The notes: generated by a model not told the origin, from the letters alone. A DNA stretch of 34,763 bases from Actinomadura sp. HBU206391 (GCF_014323665.1 NZ_JABVEB010000057.1:1-34763), one strand, 5' to 3'; counted from the stretch's first letter, positions 1-7,710 are shown. Numbers and translations: made by a program.

Positions 1-2
1 AC

Positions 3-659
3 CCCGTCCTGCCGGCGGCGCTGGCCGAGTTCCTGGAGTTCGGGTACCACGGCGCGACGGTGCGCGGCATCGCCGGGCGCTGCTCGCTGTCGGTCTCGGG
101 CATCTACCACTACTGCCCCAGCAACCAGCTCATGCTGCTGACGCTGCTCGACCTCACGATGACCGATCTCCTCGCCCGGGCGCGGGCGGCCCGCGACGAG
201 GGCCGCGGCCCCGTCGAGCGGTTCGGCCTGCTCATCGAGCATCTCGCCCTGTTCCACACGCACCGCAGCGCGCTCGGCTTCGTCGGGTCCAGCGAGATGC
301 GCAGCCTCGAACCGGGCAACCGCCGGCGGATCGCCGAGATGCGCACCGCCCAGCAGCGGATGGTCGACCACGAGGTCGAGTCGGCCGTGGCCGCGGGCCG
401 GTTCCGCAACCGACACCCGCACGAGGCGGCGCGGGCGGTGGTCACCATGTGCACCGCGCTGCCCAACTGGTATCGCGCGGAGGGGCCGCTCACGCCCGAG
501 CAGATCGCCGCCCAGTACGTCGAGTTCGCGCTGGAGCTCATGTCTCGCGAGACCGGCGACGTGGCCGGCGGCGGGGCCGGCGGCGGGGCCGGCGAAGGGA
601 CCGGCGGCGGGGTAGGACCGCCGTTGACATTTCGCGGCACCGGTGGTGAAGATCCCTGA
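3..659 (+). CDS. TetR/AcrR-family transcriptional regulator, 5' truncated by window edge
   Basis: The frame is open from the first bases of the window and reads ...LAEFLEFGYHGATVRGIAG..., followed by SVSGIYHYCPSNQLML. This is the helix-turn-helix of a TetR/AcrR regulator (helix 3 in SGIYHY), so the true start lies upstream of the window. About 140 residues of all-helical ligand-binding domain follow. They resemble the TetR_C domain of acyl-CoA or lipid-responsive regulators, but the ligand cannot be told from sequence. The last ~35 residues are a low-complexity Gly/Ala tail (GGGAGGGAGEGTGGG) unusual for the family. The next gene downstream is an alcohol dehydrogenase on the same strand after 106 bp without a clear promoter, so the TetR may control it; that is inference. 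Confidence 0.88.
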   Translation, partial: PVLPAALAEFLEFGYHGATVRGIAGRCSLSVSGIYHYCPSNQLMLLTLLDLTMTDLLARARAARDEGRGPVERFGLLIEHLALFHTHRSALGFVGSSEMRSLEPGNRRRIAEMRTAQQRMVDHEVESAVAAGRFRNRHPHEAARAVVTMCTALPNWYRAEGPLTPEQIAAQYVEFALELMSRETGDVAGGGAGGGAGEGTGGGVGPPLTFRGTGGEDP

Positions 660-765
660 CATCGCCGAAAAGCCGAGTTCGTGGTCGTCCGCCGGACCTA
701 CGCCGAGCGGTCGTCATCCGGCCGAGCGCGCCCCGGAGGCCGTCCATGCGTGACGGGAGCACCTG

Positions 766-2052
766 ATGGCAGCCCTTCCGAGCAACCCTGAATCGATCTT
801 CACCTACGGCGCGCCGCTGCTGAAGTTCGGCCCCGGCGCGTCTGCGGAGATCGGCTTCGATCTCGCGCAGTACGGCGTCCACCGCGTGCTGGTGATCACC
901 GACCCGGGTGTCGCCGCCACCGGCTGCCCACAGCGCATCGCCGGCCAGATGAAGGCGTACGGCATCGAGGCGACGGTCTTCGACGGCGCAGGTGTCGAAC
1001 CGACCGACGCGAGCCTGCGGCACGCCGTCGACCACGCTCGGGCGACCGGCCCCTGGGACGCCTATGTCGCAGTCGGCGGCGGATCGAGCATCGACACCGC
1101 CAAAGCGGTCAACCTGCTCACCACCAACGACGGCGACCTGGCCGACTACCTCAACCCTCCGATCGGCGAAGGACGCGCACCGGCCCGTCCGCTGCACCCG
1201 CTGGTGGCCGTGCCGACCACGACCGGCACCGGCGCGGAGAGCACGACCGTCTGCGTGCTCGACGTCCTCGACCTGAGGGTCAAGACCGGGATCAGTCACC
1301 CTCGGCTGCGGCCCACGCTCGCGGTGGTCGATCCCGACCTCACCCGCACCCAGCCCGCCGGGGTGACCGCGTCGGCCGGGATGGACATCGTGTGCCACGC
1401 GCTCGAGAGCTACACGGCCAAGCCGTACACCTCCTATGAGCACAAGACGCCCGATCAGCGGGTGCCCTACTGCGGTTCCAATCCGGTCGCCGACATGTGG
1501 TCCGAGCGCGCCCTGACGCTCATCGCACGCTCCTTCCGCACCGCCGTACGCGATGGGGAAGACGCCGGTGCCCGCGCCGACATGGCCCTGGCCGCCACCT
1601 TCGCCGGGCTGGGCTTCGGCAACGCCGGCGTGCACATCCCGCACGCCAACGCCTATCCGATCGCAGGACAGGTCAAGGCCTTCCACCCCGTCGGCTACCC
1701 GGAGGGCGAGCCGATGGTGCCGCACGGCATGTCGGTCGCGCTCACCGCGCCCGAGGCGTTCCGGTTCACCTTCGACGCCCAGCCCGAACGCCACACGCGC
1801 GCCGCCGAACTGCTCGACCCGGCGCTCGACCGGCCGGGCGATCCGGCCGAGTACCTGCCTGCGGCGCTGCTCAGCCTGATGCGCGACATCGGGCTCCCGA
1901 ACGGGACGGGCGGCGTCGGCTACACCAGCGCCGACGTGCCCGACCTGGTGGTGGGCACGATGCAACAGCAGCGACTGCTCGCGACCTGCCCGAAACCGGT
2001 GACCGAGGACGACGCCGCGGGCATCCTCACCCGTTCGCTGGAGCTGTGGTGA
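766..2052 (+). CDS. Iron-containing alcohol dehydrogenase, hydroxyacid-oxoacid transhydrogenase-like
   Basis: This 428-aa protein belongs to the group III Fe-dependent alcohol dehydrogenases. The N-terminal IFTYGAPLLKFGPGA stretch is typical of the ADHFE1/HOT branch, whose members move reducing equivalents between 4-hydroxybutyrate and 2-oxoglutarate. The NAD(P)-binding loop GGGSSID lies at residues 104-110 and PTTTGTGAES at 150-159. Metal-ligand candidates are D207 and H211 in GMDIVCHALES, the His pair in GVHIPHANA (288-296) and H320 in PHGMS. Length is normal for the family. GGGAG sits about 8 nt before the ATG. An alternative is a broader-specificity alcohol dehydrogenase; the family assignment is firm and the substrate is not. 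Confidence 0.9.
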   Translation: MAALPSNPESIFTYGAPLLKFGPGASAEIGFDLAQYGVHRVLVITDPGVAATGCPQRIAGQMKAYGIEATVFDGAGVEPTDASLRHAVDHARATGPWDAYVAVGGGSSIDTAKAVNLLTTNDGDLADYLNPPIGEGRAPARPLHPLVAVPTTTGTGAESTTVCVLDVLDLRVKTGISHPRLRPTLAVVDPDLTRTQPAGVTASAGMDIVCHALESYTAKPYTSYEHKTPDQRVPYCGSNPVADMWSERALTLIARSFRTAVRDGEDAGARADMALAATFAGLGFGNAGVHIPHANAYPIAGQVKAFHPVGYPEGEPMVPHGMSVALTAPEAFRFTFDAQPERHTRAAELLDPALDRPGDPAEYLPAALLSLMRDIGLPNGTGGVGYTSADVPDLVVGTMQQQRLLATCPKPVTEDDAAGILTRSLELW

Positions 2053-2099
2053 CCGGCCCGAGACCCGGCGGGCGGCGCTGGGCGTGATGCCCGGCCGGT

Positions 2100-2142
2100 T
2101 CGCGCTCTGGAGAGTGTCAGAGCGCTCTGGTACATCTGGGCC
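2100..2142 (+). promoter_or_regulatory. Probable leaderless promoter with repeated GCGCTCTGG motif
   Basis: GCGCTCTGG occurs twice, at 2102-2110 and 2122-2130, and the second copy lies inside the perfect palindrome AGAGCGCTCT (2120-2129). TACATC then lies 7 nt before the ATG at 2143, and no Shine-Dalgarno sequence is visible. This fits a leaderless transcript with a -10 box at TACATC. The repeats could be an activator or repressor site. Evidence is only positional. Confidence 0.3.
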
Positions 2143-2496
2143 ATGGGTGTGAGCGTCGAAGAGTTCCTGGAGATGCTGCGTCAACTCCCCGAGGTCGAGC
2201 AGAACGACGGCGGAAGCTGGGTCTCGCTGAAGGTCCGCGGTAAAGGCTTCGGTTATGTGTGGGACCAGACCGAGACCGTAGGCCTCAAGTCGACGATCGA
2301 GGAGCAGATCGCGCTGGTGGCCGAGCGTCCGGATGTCTTCGAGCCGCAGTTCACCGCGGGCCGGTTCGGCTGGGTCGTGGTGTCTCTGGCGAAGATCGAC
2401 GCGGACGAACTGTTCGAGCTGGTCACCGAGGCCTGGTGCCTGACGGCGCCCAAGCACCTGGTCGACGCGTACGAAGCCGGGGCCCGGCCGAACTGA
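2143..2496 (+). CDS. MmcQ/YjbR-family protein (DUF419-like)
   Basis: A 117-aa protein with the compact alpha/beta layout of the MmcQ/YjbR (CyaY-like fold) family: an N-terminal helix (VEEFLEMLRQLPEVEQ), strands around SWVSLKVRGKGFGYVW, a central basic/aromatic segment and the C-terminal FELVTEAWCLTAPKHLVDAY. Such proteins are widespread in actinomycetes; a DNA-binding role has been proposed for some, but the function is not settled. The length is typical. It stands alone, with the ADH gene 90 bp upstream and the convergent MDR gene downstream. Confidence 0.75.
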   Translation: MGVSVEEFLEMLRQLPEVEQNDGGSWVSLKVRGKGFGYVWDQTETVGLKSTIEEQIALVAERPDVFEPQFTAGRFGWVVVSLAKIDADELFELVTEAWCLTAPKHLVDAYEAGARPN

Positions 2497-2533
2497 TCAA
2501 GAGCGGCCGGCACCCATGACATCGCTGTACGGG

Positions 2534-2665
2534 TCAGGCCGTCACCCTCAGGACGAGCCTGCCGCAGGACAGCGTCGCGCTCAGCACGAGCCTGCCGCAG
2601 GACAGCGTCGCGCTCAGCACGAGCCCGCTGTGCATCAGGCCGTCACCCTCAGCACGAGCTTGCCG
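2534..2665. repeat. 33-bp tandem repeat at and beyond the 3' end of the MDR reductase gene
   Basis: ACGAGCCTGCCGCAGG recurs with a 33-bp period (copies at 2553, 2586 and, degenerate, 2619). The segment TCAGGCCGTCACCCTCAG, which encodes the last residues and stop of the minus-strand reductase at 2635, occurs again at 2534. The coding 3' end is thus duplicated 101 bp downstream with two repeat units in between. Each unit carries two mini-hairpins, CCTG-ccg-CAGG and AGCG-tcg-CGCT. The convergent position between two genes makes a terminator role possible. Confidence 0.85.
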
Positions 2666-3603
2666 CGCGTACGGCCCCGTTCGCCGCGCTCGTGCGCCTC
2701 GGCGGCCCGCTCGAGCGGCAGCACGTCCTCGACCTCGACGGCGACCTCGCCCCGGTCGATGAGGTCGGCGATTCCCCGCAGCGCGGGACCGTCGGGCTCG
2801 ACGAGGAACGAGGTGGCTCGTACGCCGGCCGTCTCGGCCCGCTGGAACAGCTCCGGCGAGGCGCCGGAGGGCACGGCGACGACGAGCCCACCGGGGCTCA
2901 GGACGGTCAGCGACCGGGTGCTCGTGGCGTCGTGGACATCGCCGACCAGGTCGATGACGACATCGACGTCCCCGGTCGCCTCCTCGAAGCGGGTGGTCGT
3001 GTAGTCGATCAACTCGTCGGCGCCGAGACCCCGCAGCCACTCGTGCTTGGCGGCGCTCGCGGTGCCGATCACGTATGCGCCGAGGTGCTTGGCGAACTGC
3101 ACGGCCAGATGGCCGACGCCGCCCGCGGCCGCGTGGATCAGCACGCGCTGACCGGGCTGGAGGTGGGCGGTGTCGACCAGGGCCTGCCATGCGGTGAGCG
3201 CGGCGAGCGGCAGTGCGGCGGCCTGGTCATGTCCGGCGGTGGCGGGCTTGGCGGCGAACTGCCGGGCCGGTGCGGTGACGTACTCGGCGTACGCACCGGC
3301 GGCGCGGGGGAACCACGGCATCCCGTACACCTCGTCCCCGGGCTCGTGGACCGTCACGCCGAAGCCGACCTCTTCCACGACGCCCGACACGTCCCAGCCG
3401 AGGACGAACGGAGGTTCGCCCAGCACGCCGGCCATGCCGCGGCCGGCCCGCGTCTTCCAGTCGACCGGGTTCACTCCGGCCGAGTGGACCCGCACCAGCA
3501 CCTCGGTGGGCAGCGGCTCGGGTCGCGGGAGCTCGACCGGATGGAGCACCTCCGGACCGCCGAAGGCGTCCTGACTGATCGCTCGCATGGTGGGCGTAGG
3601 CAT
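2635..3603 (-). CDS. MDR-superfamily NAD(P)H:quinone oxidoreductase, zinc-free type
   Basis: A 322-aa medium-chain dehydrogenase/reductase of the quinone oxidoreductase type. The N-terminal GroES-like half contains VHSAGVNPVDWKTRAG and FVLGWDVSGVVEEVG. The Rossmann half carries AAAGGVGHLAVQFAKHLGA, the AxxGxxG NADPH site. The structural and catalytic Cys ligands of zinc alcohol dehydrogenases are absent. It probably reduces quinones or activated alkenes in the cytoplasm. The first Met is preceded by GAGAGAAG at a suitable distance; M6 is an alternative. The stop codon lies inside the tandem repeat described separately. Confidence 0.9.
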   Translation of the reverse strand: MPTPTMRAISQDAFGGPEVLHPVELPRPEPLPTEVLVRVHSAGVNPVDWKTRAGRGMAGVLGEPPFVLGWDVSGVVEEVGFGVTVHEPGDEVYGMPWFPRAAGAYAEYVTAPARQFAAKPATAGHDQAAALPLAALTAWQALVDTAHLQPGQRVLIHAAAGGVGHLAVQFAKHLGAYVIGTASAAKHEWLRGLGADELIDYTTTRFEEATGDVDVVIDLVGDVHDATSTRSLTVLSPGGLVVAVPSGASPELFQRAETAGVRATSFLVEPDGPALRGIADLIDRGEVAVEVEDVLPLERAAEAHERGERGRTRGKLVLRVTA

Positions 3604-3707
3604 GATCTTCTCTCATTCCGGCCGGTCACGAGCCGGGACGCCCGTGGAGGTCCATACCCGCACGCTACCCGGAGGGCCGGTGGTGACCGTCCGCAGGGCG
3701 CGAGGCG

Positions 3708-4475
3708 TCACGCGCCTGCGACGTAGGGCGGAGCGACACCCCAGCCCCAGCGCGGCACCGGCGCCTGCTGCACCGGGCGGGCGTCCGGCTGGGAGTTGGC
3801 GAGGGCCAGGCGGGTGCCCCACTCGATGTAGCCGACGAACGCCGCCCGGAACTCCGGATCGTCCGGGAGGCCGGTCTCGTCGGCCGCGTCGAGCAGCAGG
3901 TTCATCCATCGGCGGCGCTGCGGCTCGCTGATGGCCTTGCCGAGATGCTGTCCCAGCATGTGGTGGTAGCCGCCGCGCTGCTCGGTGTACCGGCCCGGGC
4001 CGCCGAAGACCTCGCCCAGCCACATCGCCACGTACTTCGGGTGGTCGTGGTCCATGCCCGCGAACAACGGCCCGACCACGTCGTCCTCGAGAACCCTGCG
4101 GTAGAACGCCTCGGTGAGCCGCTCGAACGTCTCTGCGCCGCCCGCCCACTCGAACAGGGTGGGCACCGAGCCTCCGAGGCCGGCGACCGCCGTGCGTTCG
4201 TAGTGCCGCATCTCCTCGATCTGCTCGACGTACGGCTTGATCTCGGCGAAGAACGCGCGGAAGTTCTCGCTGCCGCGGAAACCCGCGAGGTGGTCCTGTG
4301 CGGATGTCCAGGCGATGCGCAGGACGTACCATTCCGGATCCTCCACGCAGCGGGACAGCTCGTACTCCACGCACTGGGGCGCTCGGGCCAGCGGCACGGC
4401 GGCACGGGCGTACGCCGCCTCGAACTCCTCGCCTCGCTCGGCGGGGACGCGGTACCGGATGTATTCCACGATCAT
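3708..4475 (-). CDS. Antibiotic-biosynthesis-monooxygenase / group II truncated hemoglobin chimera
   Basis: The 255-aa protein fuses two domains. Residues 1-95 are an ABM ferredoxin-like domain (MIVEYIRYRVPAERGEEFEA, with WYVLRIAWTS as a core strand). Residues ~105-230 are a 2/2 truncated hemoglobin with TLFEWAGG, FYRRVLEDDVVGPLFAGMD, the proximal His candidate H177 in MLGQHLGKAI and W190 in RRRW, as in group II. A chimera of this design has been reported from Streptomyces avermitilis (from memory). Expected chemistry is oxygen, peroxide or NO handling coupled to oxidation of a small aromatic; this is inference. The ATG at 4475 is chosen because AGGTGGG lies 5-6 nt upstream; the frame also extends to a GTG at 4499. 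The C-terminal ~25 residues are Pro-rich and probably disordered. Confidence 0.88.
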   Translation of the reverse strand: MIVEYIRYRVPAERGEEFEAAYARAAVPLARAPQCVEYELSRCVEDPEWYVLRIAWTSAQDHLAGFRGSENFRAFFAEIKPYVEQIEEMRHYERTAVAGLGGSVPTLFEWAGGAETFERLTEAFYRRVLEDDVVGPLFAGMDHDHPKYVAMWLGEVFGGPGRYTEQRGGYHHMLGQHLGKAISEPQRRRWMNLLLDAADETGLPDDPEFRAAFVGYIEWGTRLALANSQPDARPVQQAPVPRWGWGVAPPYVAGA

Positions 4476-4519
4476 GATGCCCACCTGTTCATAGCCCACG
4501 CCTCAGAGGCCCATCTTGT

Positions 4520-4547
4520 AATGATGTAATCCCAATTCACCATCATT
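4520..4547. promoter_or_regulatory. AT-rich inverted repeat in the divergent promoter region
   Basis: AATGATG (4520-4526) and CATCATT (4541-4547) form a perfect 7-bp inverted repeat around the 14-nt AT-rich spacer TAATCCCAATTCAC. TGTAATGATGTAAT overlaps the left arm. The site lies 45 bp upstream of the globin chimera start and in an AT island unlike the flanking DNA, so it is a plausible operator and promoter for that gene. The regulator is not identifiable. Confidence 0.45.
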
Positions 4548-4638
4548 TCACGCGAGGCGTAGAGGCACCCGGCCGCATCGGCCCGCGGAGTGGCGGAGTG
4601 GTGGACCCGGCTGGCAGACGGCGGTCCCATGGCGCACG

Positions 4639-6264
4639 ATGACCTTCGTGACTCCCGAAGATCTCACCGAGCCCGAACAGGCGCTGTGGAAGGCGTTCCC
4701 GCGCGGCGAGGACGTCGACCTGCGCGTGGGCGACCCCGAATCCGGCGATCCCTCACGTGACGCTCAGTGGGGTCCCGACCGCGAAGTGCGCGCCGAGGTG
4801 ATCACCGCGCTGCTCACCGGCGCCGTGCCGCCGGAGCCGGGTCACGTTCCGGCGTTGCGCCTGAGCGGTGCGCGCGTGACCGGCCGGCTGCGGCTGGCCC
4901 ACGCTGAGATCGTCTGGCCGGTACGACTGCGTTCGTGCGTGTTCTCCACGCCGATCGACCTGGACGGCGCGCGTACCCGGCAGTTCGACCTGACGGGGTC
5001 TCGGCTCGCCGGGCTCGAGGCGGCCCTCGCCTCGATCGACGGCGATCTCGAACTGGCCGAATGCCACTGCACGGGGCGCATCCGGCTCACCGGCGCGCAC
5101 ATAGCCGGAGCGCTGCGGATACAGCGGGCCCGGCTGCACGAACCGGGCCGTACGGCGGTGCTGGCCAACCGGCTCACCGTCGATGACGACCTGCTGTGCC
5201 AGGAGATCGTCGTGTCCGGAGAGTTCCAGCTCGCGGGCGCTCAGATCGGGGGCATGGTCGGCTTGGACGGCGCCCGGCTCGACAATCCCGGCGGCCGGGC
5301 GCTCAACGCCTTCAGCCTCAGCGTGGGCGCCCACCTGTGGGCACGGCGCGGCTTCACCGCCACGGGAGAGATGAGTCTCGGCGATGCCAGCGTGGGCCGG
5401 GAACTGGACCTGTCCGGCGCCCACCTGCGCAATCCGGGCGCGAACGCGCTGCTCGGCAACGGGCTCTCCGTGGGCACGGTCCTCTTCCTCGGCCAGGGTT
5501 TTCAGGCAGAGGGGGCCGTACGGCTGAGGCGCGCGCAGATCGGCGGGCCGCTGCATCTGCGGCACGGCCGGCTGAGCAACCCCGGCGGCGACGCCCTCGA
5601 CTGCCGTCAGGTGCAGGCCCGGGAGCTGGTCATGCAGACCGCCGCGCCGATCGACGGGATGGTCGACCTGCGTCACGCCCGGTTCGAGGTGGTCCGCGAC
5701 GACCCCGCGACCTGGCCGGCACAACTCCGGCTGGACGGGCTGGGCTACGACGCGCTCGATCCGCGACTCACCGCCGATCAGCGGCTCGCATGGCTGCGCC
5801 GCAGTCCCGAGGCGTACCTGCCGCAGGTGTACGAACAGCTCGCCGGCACCTACCGGCGGCTCGGCGACGAGACCGACGCCCGCACCGTCCTGCTGGCCAA
5901 GCAGCGGCGACGGTGGCAGTCGCTGACCTGGTACGCCCGGATCTGGGGACGGCTCCAGGACCTCACCGTCGGGTACGGGTACCGTCCGCTGCGTGCCGGC
6001 GGATGGCTCGTCGCCCTGACGATCCTGGGCACGGTCACGTTCGGCGTCGACCATCCCCCGGCGGTGCGGGGCGGTGACCCGCCCGCGTTCAACCCGCTGG
6101 TCTACACCCTCGACCTCCTGCTGCCGATCATCGACTTCGGCCAGGAGCGCTCCTACCAGCCACAGCACAGACAGCGCTGGCTCGCGTACGCCTTGATCGC
6201 CGTGGGCTGGCTGCTCGCCACCACCATCGCCGCGGGCGTCACCCGAGCGCTCCGGCGCGAGTGA
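4639..6264 (+). CDS. Membrane-anchored protein with pentapeptide-like repeat N-terminal domain
   Basis: This 541-aa protein begins with ~60 soluble residues (LTEPEQALWKAFPRGEDVDL). A long right-handed beta-helix-like region (~70-370) follows, with repeated A/L-x-L-x-G-A motifs such as LRLSGARVTGRLRL, IRLTGAHIAGALRI and LDLSGAHLRNPG. A helical segment (LRRSPEAYLPQVYEQLAGTYRRLGDE) links it to two C-terminal membrane helices (GGWLVALTILGTVTFGV and LAYALIAVGWLLATTIAAGV). Homologues are often labelled 'membrane-associated oxidoreductase', but no redox motif is visible here and I would not use that name. The start is uncertain: no good ribosome site precedes the ATG, and GTG at 4648 is possible. 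The role is unknown; a scaffold on the inner face of the membrane is a guess. Confidence 0.75.
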   Translation: MTFVTPEDLTEPEQALWKAFPRGEDVDLRVGDPESGDPSRDAQWGPDREVRAEVITALLTGAVPPEPGHVPALRLSGARVTGRLRLAHAEIVWPVRLRSCVFSTPIDLDGARTRQFDLTGSRLAGLEAALASIDGDLELAECHCTGRIRLTGAHIAGALRIQRARLHEPGRTAVLANRLTVDDDLLCQEIVVSGEFQLAGAQIGGMVGLDGARLDNPGGRALNAFSLSVGAHLWARRGFTATGEMSLGDASVGRELDLSGAHLRNPGANALLGNGLSVGTVLFLGQGFQAEGAVRLRRAQIGGPLHLRHGRLSNPGGDALDCRQVQARELVMQTAAPIDGMVDLRHARFEVVRDDPATWPAQLRLDGLGYDALDPRLTADQRLAWLRRSPEAYLPQVYEQLAGTYRRLGDETDARTVLLAKQRRRWQSLTWYARIWGRLQDLTVGYGYRPLRAGGWLVALTILGTVTFGVDHPPAVRGGDPPAFNPLVYTLDLLLPIIDFGQERSYQPQHRQRWLAYALIAVGWLLATTIAAGVTRALRRE

Positions 6265-6278
6265 CCGCACGCTCTGGA

Positions 6279-6325
6279 CATTTATATGGTTTGCCATGTA
6301 TTTTCTATGGCAAGCCATATAAATG
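6279..6325. promoter_or_regulatory. Double palindromic operator of the MarR gene
   Basis: Two 19-nt arms (6279-6297 and 6307-6325) are inverted copies with one mismatch, separated by the 9-nt GTATTTTCT. Each arm is itself a dyad of the form ATGG-N4-CCAT (6286-6297 and 6307-6318). The two dyad centres are 21 bp apart, two helical turns, so two dimers would bind the same DNA face. The AT-rich block directly precedes GAGGTGG and the MarR start at 6339, as expected for autorepression. Confidence 0.75.
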
Positions 6326-6338
6326 TGAGGTGGTCACA

Positions 6339-6827
6339 GTGGAACGTCGGGAATCGGTGGGCTACCAGGTCAATCACCTGGGCCGCCTGCTCGCACAGGC
6401 CCTGCGGATCCGGATCGCCCCCTATGGGGTCGTACCCGGCCAGTTCGCCCAGCTGCTTGCGCTGTTCGAGCAAGAGGGAGTGACCCAGAACCAGCTCTGC
6501 GACCAGGTCCGGATCGACCAGTCGACCATGGCCCACACGCTGCAGCGCATGGAGCGGGACGGGCTGGTCGAGCGCACCCCGGACCCCGCGGACCGTCGGC
6601 GGGCCCTGATCATGCTGACCGAACGAACGCGCGCCCTGGAGAGCAGCCTCGTGCAGGCCGCCGAAGAGGTGAACGCGGTGGCGACCCGCGGGTTCACCGA
6701 AGACGAGGCGGCCCGCTGCCTCGAGCTGGTCACCCGCATGATCGACAACCTCGAAGCCGATTCCGCGACCGGCGCGAGCGATACGACCGGCGCGACCAGG
6801 AGCGATTCGCCTCGGGGGCGGTCGTGA
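6339..6827 (+). CDS. MarR-family transcriptional regulator
   Basis: A 162-aa MarR/SlyA-type winged-helix dimer. An N-terminal helix pair (YQVNHLGRLLAQALRIRIAP) is followed by the HTH (VTQNQLCDQVRIDQSTMAHT, recognition helix in QSTMAHTLQRMERDGL) and the wing with the family signature DPADRRRALIMLTE. The GTG at 6339 is preceded by GAGGTGG with a 6-nt gap; a start at 6261 would put the first 26 codons across the operator, which is unlikely. The double palindrome immediately upstream argues for autoregulation. The stop overlaps the start of the next gene (GTGA), so the pair is translationally coupled. A ligand cannot be named. Confidence 0.92.
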   Translation: MERRESVGYQVNHLGRLLAQALRIRIAPYGVVPGQFAQLLALFEQEGVTQNQLCDQVRIDQSTMAHTLQRMERDGLVERTPDPADRRRALIMLTERTRALESSLVQAAEEVNAVATRGFTEDEAARCLELVTRMIDNLEADSATGASDTTGATRSDSPRGRS

Positions 6828-7282
6828 CGCTCAAGCGCGTTCACCTGATCGCGGCGACGGCCGGCCTGCTGACCATTCTGACGTTCTGGATCTCGACCGT
6901 CACGGTCGAACTATTCGGTTCGGAAAGCCTGATCATCACGGTGAAACAGACCATTCCCTGGGGACTCCTCGTTCTCGTACCGGCGCTGGCGATCACAGGG
7001 GCGACCGGCTTCTCGATGTCCGGCGCCTCTTCCGAACCCAGGATCCGGGCCAAGCGGCGCCGGATGCCGTTCATCTCCGCGAACGGGTTGCTGATCCTGA
7101 TCCCGACCGCGCTCTACCTCGACAGGCTGGCCTCGCGCGGGGAGCTCGGCGGCGCCTTCTACGCCGTCCAAGCACTCGAACTGATCACGGGTGCGGTCAA
7201 TCTCACGTTGATGTCGCTCAACGCGCGCGACGGCCTACGGCTGACCGGACGGCTGACCAACGCCAGAGCCGACGCACCCTGA
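6824..7282 (+). CDS. Small four-helix integral membrane protein, unknown function
   Basis: A 152-aa protein with four predicted membrane segments: VHLIAATAGLLTILTFWIS, WGLLVLVPALAITGATG, a third around FISANGLLILIPTALYL, and FYAVQALELITGAVNLTLM. A basic cytoplasmic loop (RIRAKRRRMPF) separates helices 2 and 3. It overlaps the MarR gene by 4 bp and so is almost certainly controlled by it. MarR regulons usually include the gene that handles the ligand, so a role in membrane stress or solute handling is reasonable inference. I recognise no characterised family. Confidence 0.75.
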   Translation: MTLKRVHLIAATAGLLTILTFWISTVTVELFGSESLIITVKQTIPWGLLVLVPALAITGATGFSMSGASSEPRIRAKRRRMPFISANGLLILIPTALYLDRLASRGELGGAFYAVQALELITGAVNLTLMSLNARDGLRLTGRLTNARADAP

Positions 7283-7325
7283 CATAGACATTGACCGATA
7301 TAGGCATTGGCTTATATAAGCATGT
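7282..7325. promoter_or_regulatory. Operator/promoter of the ArsR gene: 16-bp direct repeats and a 12-bp palindrome
   Basis: Three direct repeats of period 16 are visible: ACATAGACATTG (7282), ATATAGGCATTG (7298) and ATATAAGCATGT (7314). The perfect palindrome GCTTATATAAGC lies at 7310-7321 across the second and third copies. The stretch is the only AT-rich DNA nearby and directly precedes an ArsR-type gene, so autoregulation is likely. TATAAG or TATATA may be the -10 box. Confidence 0.6.
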
Positions 7326-7344
7326 TATTGCTAGGTTCGACGAC

Positions 7345-7710
7345 GTGCACGCATTCGATGTCCTCGGAGAACCGGTGCGTCGCAGGATCCTCGAGCTGCT
7401 GGCAGACGGCGAGATGACCTCCGGTGCGGTATGCGCGGTCATCCAGGAGGAGTTCAGGATCTCGCAGCCGGCGGTGTCACAGCACCTCAAGGTGCTGCGC
7501 GACAACGGCTTCGCGACGGTACGGCCGGAGGGCGCCCGGCGCCTCTACGCGGTGAACGCCGAGCCGCTGCACGACATCGACGTGTGGCTCGATCGGTTCC
7601 GGCGCTTCTGGACTCCGCACCTGGACGCGCTGGCGACCGAACTGGCCCGGGGCAGGCGAGAGCGCCGCCTCCGTGCCACCGACGACAAGTCGGATCCGGC
7701 GAAATCCTGA
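7345..7710 (+). CDS. ArsR/SmtB-type winged-helix regulator (SdpR-like)
   Basis: A 121-aa protein from the GTG at 7345: HAFDVLGEPVRRRILELLAD is the standard ArsR N-terminal helix, and SQPAVSQHLKVLRDNGFATV is the recognition helix and following helix. The wing contains RPEGARRLYAVNAEPL. The metal-binding Cys cluster of ArsR/SmtB (ELCVCDL type) is absent, which favours the non-metal SdpR/YczG-like branch. These often carry a C-terminal extension such as LDRFRRFWTPHLDALATELA. An upstream TTG at 7291 is in frame but would place coding sequence over the repeat operator, so GTG 7345 is preferred. The MFS exporter 124 bp downstream is a likely target. Confidence 0.88.
   Translation: MHAFDVLGEPVRRRILELLADGEMTSGAVCAVIQEEFRISQPAVSQHLKVLRDNGFATVRPEGARRLYAVNAEPLHDIDVWLDRFRRFWTPHLDALATELARGRRERRLRATDDKSDPAKS

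Noticed and set aside
538..2457. Very long antisense open frame opposite the alcohol dehydrogenase
   Set aside because: Typical high-GC shadow frame (Gly/Arg/Val-rich, no domain), covering several real genes.
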